Positions 54,882 through 64,000 of a stretch of 64,000 nt of DNA are shown in pieces (position 1 is the first letter of the stretch; every line of letters begins with the position of its first letter). The stretch covers positions 121,022,001 to 121,086,000 of the forward strand of contig JBAIAC010000008.1 of the NCBI GenBank assembly GCA_037349315.1, written 5' to 3'. Position numbers and translations under genes: made by a program. The notes below the pieces were generated by a model. The model searched no databases. It was given only the letters and a program-made list of their open reading frames with translations, and was not told the origin of the DNA. This DNA comes from Chelydra serpentina. Its lineage: Eukaryota > Chordata > Testudines > Chelydridae.

Positions 54882-55215
54882 ACACTCAAGGGAGCAGGGT
54901 CAGGCACTCAGTCCCAACTGCCACAACAGCTGAAACTGAAATCACCTGAAATCAGAATCAAAATTTAAATTCAAACAGTCAAACACACACACTCCCACCA
55001 ACAGCTAGTACTCACTCTCACCTGGTAGACTGTTCAGCCGCGGGATCTCTTGCTCTCCCTCTCAAACTCCCCTGTCTGCAGCCCCCTGTCCGCTCCGCTC
55101 CGCTCCCCTGGTTGCTCTGCCTCTGGCTTTAGTTTGGGTTAAGGCTTTAGGAATGGCAAGTATTGCTCGCCCCTTCCCAACTCCCTCTCAAAACTCCCTG
55201 TTTGCAGCTCCTGTT

Positions 55216-56031
55216 CGCAAAGCATGTGCTTTGATGAGACTGCTCACGATAGTACAGTTAAGCATATGCATAAGTGCCTACAAGGCTGAGGCCTCAGATT
55301 ATTTATTTTTATAACAATGTTTTGAAATAACAAATTATTTGATTGGACTGTAACATACTGTGTTTAAATAGCTATATCAGACATAGAAAAATAAATCATA
55401 CAATTCCTAGTTTCTTTACACATTTTATCAAATAACTACAATTCTCTTTTTTGGTTGAGTACCTTTTTCCAGTATATTCAACTATGCTACCTTTTCTAGC
55501 AGACAAAGTGGTAGAATCAATGGGACACCTTATCTAGTGACAATTCAGCTTATAATATACAAGCTTTATGCCATTATGGGCCTCTTTTATATCTAGAAAT
55601 TCTAGTGAGATGAATATTAAAATATATTTTCAATGAGTAAATGAAAAAAAAGTACTAGAGTCACATTTTTCTTGTTTCCTTTCTGGAAATATTCTAGCTA
55701 TTGAATTTACTAGCATAAATGTTCACCAAAACTGTAAATTTTAAAACAAATATTGCAGAATGTTCATTGAAAACAAATTCTGAGTTTGTAACCACAAGTA
55801 CACATATTGGAAATTTGAGTCTACCACTTCTGATCATCTTACTGGAGAACAGAAACATGCTATGTGATTTGTGCGTCCAATTAAAAGAGTTTGAATTCCA
55901 TTATTTATTACTCACAGCAAACAAGCGACTGACCAAGAAATATTTGCAGAAAATTTTCAGTGAATATTTCTGAACAATAAAAAAATATGAGAAAATTGCA
56001 CTTGGTTCAAAGATAATCTACAAACACAAAG
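55216..56031. other. AT-rich DNA without a recognised gene
   Basis: About 0.8 kb. The start (gatgagactgctcacgatag, then gtgcctacaaggctgaggcc) may be a short foldback repeat. A minor frame at 55719-55973 has no family likeness. Confidence 0.45.
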
Positions 56032-56306
56032 AGTATGTCAATACATCGAGCTGGGTGTGAGAGTCCTAGCTCAAGGAGACAGACTCATACTAGCTCTCAT
56101 TGAGTTATCACATTAAAAAATACAACATGGGCCCTGGCTACTTGCCTAGGGTTTTGGATGAGTACATACTGAAGACAACTAGGTCATCCCATCACTCACA
56201 CTGCTGCAGCTCCATTCTATTTTTAACACCCTAGCTTGACAGCTAGTGCAGGTATGTCTCCTCAAGCTGGGAAATCACATCCACAGCTCCAAGTGTAAAT
56301 GTATCC
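56032..56306. mobile_element. Palindromic MITE
   Basis: Ends agtatgtcaatacatcgagc and, inverted, ggatacatttacacttggag. The interior carries the inverted words ctagctcaaggagacagact and aggtatgtctcctcaagctg, with gctagtgcaggta. I recall this family as a turtle MITE. Diverged, with no clear target duplication. Confidence 0.65.
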
Positions 56307-58398
56307 AAAGAGGTGAAATCTGTTAAATGCGTTATTTGTTATGAACAGATTCTAATAGACACACAACACAGTAAAAAATACTGCACAGTAAAACTGTTTT
56401 TTGTTTGAAGTGATTTGTCAAGTTACAATGAAAAGGATTATGAGAAAAATACCAAAAACTTCCATATTTTTTACACTGCTCAGTAAGCTTAGCAATATTT
56501 ACAAGAATTAATTTTGTAACATGATTTGGCACATTTTTTTAAAAAATGAATGGCAGTATGACAAAAACATCAGTACTTATTATATATTGAACCAGTAAAC
56601 TAGGGCTAAATTAAACCATAAGCCACAACAGCATACACATTAGTATACTATTTGGGTGAAATTTTCCCATAGCATGGAGGGCTAATGCAAAGTCCCCCAC
56701 ATCACTGAATTTCAGCATACAGGCTGGATGGGGGTTTCGCTGTTCTCTGCGCTAGAGCCGCCATAGGCCAGCATGGAAGGGCACAATATGGGTGAGTCAG
56801 AGATGAACCCAAAATTATTAACATTTACACAGATCCCGTTTCCCAGTACATTGTGCAACTGACATTTTGAAGCTGTAATCATAAATTGAAACAGCAATTA
56901 TGGGGGGCAGGAGGCACTTTGTAGCTGCCACAAACACAAACCTTGGGTTGGGGAGTGGTGTATTTAATCTCAACAACCATTCCACATTCAGGGCACAGAG
57001 AGCCCAAATAAATACCCTAGCTTTGTGTGTGTGGAGTAGATTTCATCCTTTGTCACCAACTCAGATGCCTTACTGTGCAGCACAAGGCCAAATGGTGTAA
57101 GTTCTATATGGAGCATAAAATAAGGAAAGAAAAACAAACAGAAGATAATGTCAAAGGTTTAAGATCTCTTTCACCATAATTTTCTTCAAGTTCATCACAG
57201 AGAAATGCCTTGACTTTCAACATCCTAAGGCAGTTAATAATACCAAGTAGTCACAAATTCATTGCCAGTGAAATGGCTGGAAAAAAGGAAAAAGAGAGAG
57301 AATAAAGAAATTTAAGTTACCTAGTATAGGAAATTGATATGCACTGGGTTCCAGGAACACAAGTTAAACGCACAGATGCACTGGCAACAGGCCTGCTATT
57401 AACAGAACACAACCCTCAAAAGACTTGAGTTCTGGTTCTAATTTTAAACCCATGAAGTTAAAGTGGATTTGAAATTAGGCAAAACGTGTTCACCCATTCC
57501 TGTTCAGAATACCAAAGAGAGATAGGCAAGCTCCAGCCTGGGATCAAGAGGGGAGAGTGGTTGCAACAAATGATCCTCGTGCTTCCCAACCTGAAGTGTG
57601 GTGAAGCAGAGTCTGCAACACCCTCCTCCCAGGACAGCACAAAGGAGCAGCTCGCACTTTGCATGTTCCTCCTTGAGAACTGTCAAATGTGAGGATCTGC
57701 TGGCTGTCTCAAAGGCTCTCTTTTGTTAGGTGTGTTGTTTTTAAAGCTTCAAAAAGGTTGCCATTCAACAAGGCAAAGAAACAGCCTGTGGGATGAGACA
57801 TCTCCTTTTCTGGAAAACAAGGGTGTTAGAATTTCAACCAATCAAGTCCAGCTGAACATGCATATTATAGGCTCTTTACAATAGATCTTTTTTGTTCTGG
57901 GGGTTTTGTCTTTTTGACTTAAACCATTTGTGTTGTACATCCTTCTATGAGTTGAGCAGAAATCACATGTTTATTTGTGCGCCTGATACCTGTATTCTGC
58001 CTTCCTTCTGTGTTGGTTACCAACTAGAGACACTGCTCTTTATCAAGAGAGTGGAACACATGATCTCGTCAGAGACTATTAATGCCACTGCATGAACTGG
58101 CTGGAAAAAAGCAGGTGCTAGAAAAAGGCATTGTCAAGCCTTCCACACCATGCCACCTCCTCCTCCCTCCCCACAATCACCCTCTGTAGACTATCCTGGA
58201 TCACCACAGAAAGTGCAATGGTACATATTATTTACTGCATTAAGCACAGAATGCCAGCTCTGTTAATGACAAAGAAGAGCATGAAACTGCCATTTTTCTT
58301 CAGCTCTCCTTCCAGTGAGCTCAGTCAAAGCAAAGTTTTTGGCAAGAAAATCACCAAAAAGATCCAGGAATTGAAACATAAATCTAGTACCACGCCAA

Positions 58399-58434
<36 letters not shown>

Positions 58435-59264
58435 GAATTAGAGGAACACAGTCCAGCAGTTTATACTAATTGTAAAGTGTGTCAAATTTTATGATCAATC
58501 TAAGGGTGAATTTCTGTGTGTTCTACAACCTTTTTCTTCCCCCCACCCCCCACCCCTTTAAATTTTGAGGGGAGAGTAGTAGAAGGGCACATACAAGCAG
58601 CTTCAATTGAGAGATTTTTTTTTTCTTTCCTGCTCTAAACCACAGGCACACACTCTGCATCCTCTTAGCTATTTTTAGGAATTGTTTTTAACTGTTTCAT
58701 TACTTTACAACTTTGGCCTTTGTGAATAAAATAGTCCCTTAAAATGCCAAAAGTGGTAGTAAAATTCTTTAAAAATATATTTTTGGAACACTATCAGACA
58801 GGATCCTTGATCTTCTGTGACAAAGGCCTTTGAACAATCCAAAAACAATGGTGACCCAAGGAAAATGCTTATTAATGCTAACACAAGATTAATAGAGTAA
58901 TAGAGACTGGACACCATGGAGCAGTCTGACAATAACTGAAAAGACTCAATATTTAGAACAGGATTTCGTAATTAGTGATAGTACTTGGTAGGGAGGTTAG
59001 TTCATTGCAATTTGCATCTGATTTCCAGAGTGGTTAAAAAACTAAAAGGAACGGTTCCCAGGAATAGCAGACCTGGGAATTTGCTGATGGGCCTGGTGTT
59101 CATGGGATGGGGTAGACCTTGTGGTCTTTGTGGGCTGAGCCCCTCCTGACTCCCCCACACTTTTAGTATCCGTGATGCAGCAGCATGGAGCCCACCGCAG
59201 GCTACAATGCGAGCACATATCCAGGGTTCTACGCAGGCTTGTACAGCCCATACTGAACCCTCTA
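56307..59264. other. AT-rich DNA without a recognised gene
   Basis: About 3 kb. It has a pure run of 29 A at 58402-58430 and a C-rich tract near 58535-58557. Frames of 60 to 140 codons in this stretch have no recognisable domain. The A-run could be the tail of an old retrocopy; the sequence upstream (58260-58400) was not recognised. Confidence 0.45.
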
Positions 59265-59350
59265 CTGCCATGTTTACACTGCTATTTTTAGCCATGATAG
59301 CCAGATTAAAGCTAGTGCAGGTATACCTAATCAAGCTGCAATGACACCTC
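59265..59350. mobile_element. Fragment of the palindromic MITE
   Basis: Shares tttacactgctatttttag and gctagtgcaggtatacctaatcaagctgc with the right half of the MITE at 56032-56306. Only this half is clear; the left part toward 59160 is too diverged. Confidence 0.55.
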
Positions 59351-59628
59351 TGGTTAGAGTCTCTGCCCCAAGGAGCATACATTCTAAGATCCTGCAAACA
59401 CTTGTGTGATTGAGTAACTTTGTGCACATGAGTGTTTTTAGGATTTCAAAGAGGCAACAAATGAGTAACAAATAATTATAAGAGGGAAAGAAAAGGGAGG
59501 ACAAAGTTAACAGTAATAAAATAATGCAGTTACTTAGTTAGCTAAGACAGAACTTGAACATTTTGATTCATTTGAACTATTAACTAACATTCAGCTCAAT
59601 AAAAGTATTTTACATCCACCACTCTGTT

Positions 59629-60124
59629 TAGGGTTGCGACCTTTCTAATTGCTGGTAACCAGATCCCTAAAACCCTGCCTCCTGCTCCACCTCTCTCCCA
59701 CAAAACACTGCCCCCACTCTGCCTCTTCCCTCAAGACCCTTCCCCCATCGCTTGCTCCTCTTCCCCACTCCCGCCATTGCTTGATGGATCATCTCCACCT
59801 CCCTCCCCAACCCCCAGCTGGGCTCCCTCTGCTCAAGGGCTGGGACAGGAGCTGCTACAACCTGAAAAAGACCCTGCCTGCAGATAGGAGGCAGCGCCGG
59901 CCAAGCAGGGCCTGGCACGGGTTAATGACCTGGTGCCTCACCCCACCACACAGTAATTGGACTTTTGGTGTCCGGTCAGTACATCTGACCACACACAGCC
60001 AAGTTACCCTTTTTGACTGGACTTTCCGGGTGAAAGCCAGGTACCTGGTAAACCTAAATGGCACCCGGACACAGAAGGCAAAACCTGGATTGCCCGAGTA
60101 AAACCCAGATGGGTGGCAACCCTA
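59629..60124. mobile_element. Nonautonomous hAT element
   Basis: 496 bases with ends tagggttgcgacc and, inverted, tagggttgccaccc. A perfect 8-base duplication actctgtt flanks it (59621-59628 and 60125-60132). The length of the duplication and the ends fit hAT. The open frame across the element (59649-60101) has no domain and is GC-rich chance. Confidence 0.85.
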
Positions 60125-60132
60125 ACTCTGTT

Positions 60133-62244
60133 AGATATTTTTTTTAAAATGATTCTGGGCCATATTGTGAATCCCTTAATCCAAAATTGCATGAATAATC
60201 CCTATGAAGAAGTAACTGGGACTACTGAGAGTACCTGCTCACCAGTGTGAACAAGGGGTTCATAATCTGGCCTCTGGGATGAAATCTTCCCTTATTGAAT
60301 CCAACAGGAGTTTCTTCAGAAGGGCCAGGATTTCACTCCTGGTGTTTAGGATATGTGTATTAGAATCTAGTTATGATTTAATGTCTTGATTTAATAGATT
60401 TAATTGAAAATAGCAAATAATTATTGACTAATTTGTCAAACTTCACATTTAAATAGTTGAGTTAATATCAAGAAAGTCTTCTAATTTTGAAGGTTTTCTG
60501 CATATGTAAATTTAAAAAAAACAATTAAAAAAATGTTCCCTGACGTAAACTATAAATACCAATCTGCAGCCCAATGTAAAATGTTAATGGAAGAGTTATA
60601 TACCCCTGAAAAGAGATGGCTAACAATGGAAATGATGTCACTAACTTTACTGTAGCAAAATGAGCAAAAAATAGCTTAGTGCAAAAGACTAATCCTTTAA
60701 ACTTGAAAAATCTATACTTGAAAAAGGAATACCAAAAGTGTCAATTCTTTTCAAACATTTACACAAAATAAATACAAAAGATAACCCATATAAAAAACTT
60801 ATTTTTAATCCTTCAACAGGGCATGTTGCACTTAATACCGATCACTATTTTAACTGTAAGTAATATTTTATATTGTACTATAGCTTCAAAGAGAGGACCC
60901 CAAATTCTGCTCTGTACAATCTTGATACAATTAACTTCAGAAATATTTCAAATTAGATTTTTTTTCTTGAAGCAATTTCCTGGATCAATCTAAAAAAAAA
61001 TTAGACTAGTCCCAAGATTAAAGTAAAAATAATGTTCCTCATAAGCATATAACAATTTAAATCAGTCATGGGTCATTTACATTTCTTTGTTTTCTGACCA
61101 TATATAAAACAGCCAGTGTGAATCTCTTTGCAGTAAGTAATGTATTCGGAATAACACCTGAAATTACAAAATATGTCCAACTATGTTACCATGAAATATC
61201 ATTCTGAAATTAGCACCATTTTTAGTTTGCTATTTTCTACAAGAAATAGCATTATGATTGGGAACTATGTTTGTAACTGCTCAAAACTAACAACTGACTT
61301 ACCTGGATCATAACATTAGTTACAGAGGAATGTGCACTGTCAATGTGTATTTTCACATCAAGGCAAGAGCCATGTGATAGTTTAAAGGCCCTGATCCTTC
61401 AATCAGATCTGAACAGTGTCAGAATTCTGTGACAATGCAGACTGCCAACTGATTTCAAAAGTGCTCTATGTGGGTGCAGGAGTCACCTCTACAGATCTGA
61501 TTGCAGAATCAGCACCTACATTTCTAAAAATGTAACGATTACTCGGTTCAACATTTATTATGTCATTCACAATGGACTTGTTTAAAAACTACAAGCCATA
61601 TAACCAAGACACTTTTATAACTGCTTTTCACATACTGCAAATCTAATCCACAGGGGGAGTCACGAACAGGTTTCGGGTTGTGACCATCCTTCCTTTCTTT
61701 ATAGTAAGATGGGTGAAGGGGTTTCAAAATATTCCAACATGGGGTCACGATCTAGAGAAGGTTTAAATCCACTGGTCTCATCTAATGATTGATATACTGA
61801 AATATCTTCCCCCCCCTTCAAATTAAGCAAAAACAAAAACAAAAAAACAAACAGCTGCTCCCTGGAATTCCATGTAACCTCCTCACACCAATTTAGTGCT
61901 TCATTCATTCTCTGTAGTCATCAGTCTTCCTTCTCGAATCCTTCATCCACCCTCCACATCTATCCCCTCCTCTTATAACCCCTTCTGACTTTACATTCCA
62001 TGAGCTATCCGTCATCCAATATTGTGGTCGTTACAAATCTTCTGTGTTCCCACTTCTCTTCCATGCCCCCTTTCAATGTTTCCCTTTTTTTGATACCCTA
62101 TCGACATCTATAAACTGAATGAGGCAAGGGACTACGAGGGGGATGGAGAAGAATTGACTTATTTATATATAATTAACATAAACAGCACAAACAAAGAGGA
62201 AAAAAAGGGCCTCAGAAAACAGTCAAAATAGACAAGACAAAGCA
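60133..62244. other. AT-rich DNA without a recognised gene
   Basis: About 2.1 kb. Nothing beyond A-runs and T-runs is seen. No coding or RNA gene is supported. Confidence 0.5.
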
Positions 62245-62365
62245 TGAGAGGGAAACAGAAGCAAAGAGGTAAAATGATTTGCCCAAGGTCAGTGGCCGAA
62301 CTGGGAATAGAAACAGGTCTTTTGACCGTCAGTTCAGTGTTCTATCCATAGACTATGCTGTCTTA
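62245..62365 (-). mobile_element. MIR-like tRNA-derived SINE fragment
   Basis: On the minus strand it reads gacagcatagtctatggata, then ttctattcccagttcggcca and gaccttgggcaaatcatttt, then cctctttgc. This is the core of the ancient amniote MIR/THER class, with the B-box region and the conserved ctttgggcaa-type element. Diverged, as expected for an old family. Confidence 0.65.
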
Positions 62366-64000
62366 CGAGCATTGTTAGCATGAGTCTGGACAGGAAGAGG
62401 GGTTTTCCAGGCCTTGCTCTAGCCCTGTTAGCAAGACCTGTTCTCTGGTCCTAATGCCCAGCCTGGTTCCCAAGTTCTATAGTCTCCTGCAACCCCCACA
62501 ATACTCTTCACTCATTCTGTAATGAAACAGTTTTGACACTTACTTTAAAAACCCCACAGATTTCTTTTATTTTGAATTTTCTTATTTAATTAAGGAATTT
62601 CCACCCATTAGTAGAAAACAAATGACATGTAATCTTAAATATGGAGCTGCTAATGGATTAGAATCCCAGCTTCAAATAGTATAAATAATTAATCTCTGGC
62701 TACAGTGCCACATGAAATATTTGCTACTAAAATCATGCAAGAATTAAAGTGGGAGACGAGAGACAAGATGGTAATCATAATTAAGTGATTTGAGTCAGAA
62801 ATTTCATGATTCCCCAAAGCTATGGAATTGCTTTGGCAAAACAAGTAATCTCTGGTATAGAGATTCACCCAGGTGTGAAAATGCAATCCCCTCACCTGTG
62901 GTTGCACCCATGAGGAAATTTCTGATAGCAAACCAATGATAACAGGAAAAAAAGTGTTGAGGCTTGCATCAAGATATAGTATTTAATCAAAAAGCGTATT
63001 TCCCTTATCATTCCAAAAACTATTTCAAATTTAAACTTAGATTGGAACAGTAGCCATTTTATTGTTCCCCTTATTACAAAAAAAAAAAAAAAAAAGCTAC
63101 AGTACTTGGTATGGTTATCAGAACACTAAATTCCAAGCGCTACAGGGAATCCTGCAGAATACAAAGTTAAGGACTAGATATCTTAGAATCTTCTTGGATA
63201 GTATCAGCCTAAAACTATACAGAGATCTCCTAGTGCCTCCAGAGTAAGAAAAATTCAATACACATTGCTTCAAAGGCAAAGACATCAAAACTCAATTCAC
63301 AAGAGTCAGGTGGCAGGAAATAGTAAGAAAGTGCACAAATTCAGTAAGTGTTTATGCAAAGAGCAAGCTGCCTGTCAAATACCCAAACAATTAAAACCAT
63401 ACTGTAGAATGTACCTACAAAATGTATAGCATACGGGTAGAAATCCATAATATTTTTAGAATACATAGCAACTTTGCTCGTTCATAACCCATACAGAAAA
63501 ATGTGTTTCATATTTATTGGGCACCCTCCAAAGGCTTTTGGCATTTTATTGCTATTGCACTTCAAACTCCATTAGCCTATAGAAGTGTGCAAGCAAGCTG
63601 ATTCATGGGCATTATATTGTATAGCTACAGCAACATGATGAAGAAGCTTGATGCATAACACTACACATTTGCTGAGGTGCCTAAGACACGCTCCTGAAAC
63701 ACAGGCATGTTTTGTCACCTCAGAATTTATACATAGAAATCTGTTTTGTTAATTATTCTAAAACTCCTCAAGGGTAGAGTTTGTTTATTGAAGTTACCTA
63801 TTTTGCGGGCTTACACATTAAATTATGAAACAACTGCATTTCTCATATTTTCACCATTGTCTAGTTTAATTATTGGAAAAAAAATATTTTGTAAGTGAAG
63901 TCCTTTAGTCACAGAACACATTCAGAAAAGGCCATGGCAATATAAGCTTCCCCAAGCCAGTTTCTCTCAACATTTTAGTGATCCTTACAGTGGAAAAAGA
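62366..64000. other. AT-rich DNA without a recognised gene
   Basis: About 1.6 kb to the window end. It has an A-run near 63078-63095. No gene or clear repeat family is seen. Confidence 0.5.

Larger units (their letters stand above)
50775..55215 (-). mobile_element. Near-full-length CR1 LINE
   Basis: About 4.4 kb on the minus strand. It has a 5' leader (55215-54882) with two copies of ccctctcaaa..ctccctgt..gcag about 125 bases apart, an intact ORF1, an ORF2 with endonuclease and RT, and a short 3' UTR ending in tctatgaatctatgaat repeats at 50775-50800. This is the standard CR1 build; most copies are heavily 5'-truncated, so a copy reaching ORF1 and a leader is unusual. ORF2 carries several lesions, so the copy is no longer active. 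Confidence 0.92.

Noticed and set aside
54882..55215. Host gene 5' UTR or CpG island
   Set aside because: The stretch directly abuts CR1 ORF1 and has the composition of a CR1 leader.
59649..60101. 150-codon plus-strand frame
   Set aside because: It lies wholly within the hAT element 59629-60124 and shows no domain.

Overview
This is vertebrate nuclear DNA, most likely from a turtle (a crocodilian or other sauropsid is less likely). The case rests on the repeats. There is a tRNA-derived SINE of the tortoise pol III type with a CR1-like tail, CR1 LINEs in both orientations, DIRS-type tyrosine-recombinase retrotransposons, a Harbinger transposon with a Myb/SANT protein and a DDE transposase, hAT elements with 8-bp target duplications, palindromic MITEs and a degraded Ty3/gypsy pol. 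I see no host protein-coding exon, no structural RNA gene and no bacterial-type operon. The window looks like AT-rich intergenic or intronic sequence carrying several generations of mobile elements. Family names come from memory of the families; no search was run.

Layout. 346-6686 is an essentially intact DIRS element on the minus strand, with a gag-like ORF, an RT-RNase H ORF and a tyrosine recombinase ORF, inverted terminal repeats and an internal complementary region. 7868-13088 is a nearly complete Harbinger element with TAA target duplications. It holds a two-exon Myb/SANT gene (+), a DDE transposase (-), a small antisense ORF and a 78-bp tandem array. 14010-14968 is a CR1 fragment, 18362-18543 a SINE. 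22368-26318 and 27550-31608 are two decayed DIRS copies. The second was hit by a Penelope-like insertion with an inverted duplication (29019-29503) and by an internally deleted Harbinger (29528-31305). 34161-35930 is a possible old LTR region containing a palindromic MITE, a Penelope-like fragment and a hAT element. 36893-39855 is a fourth DIRS copy that has lost most of its RT. 41777-42066 and 59629-60124 are further hAT elements. 46964-49215 is a gypsy relic. 50775-55215 is a near-full-length CR1 (minus) with an intact ORF1 and a broken ORF2. The last 4 kb hold a MIR-like SINE and otherwise unrecognised AT-rich DNA.

How the parts work together. In the DIRS element, gag, RT/RNase H and recombinase would act in a cycle that copies RNA into circular DNA and integrates it without target duplication. 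The inverted repeats and internal complementary region are the templates for that circle. In the Harbinger element the Myb-like protein normally escorts the DDE transposase to the termini; the short copy keeps the termini but has lost the transposase, so it would depend on a complete element. The CR1 ORF1 (zinc-binding region, coiled coil, SGNH esterase) and ORF2 (endonuclease and RT) would form one retrotransposition complex, and the SINE shares the CR1-type 3' tail.
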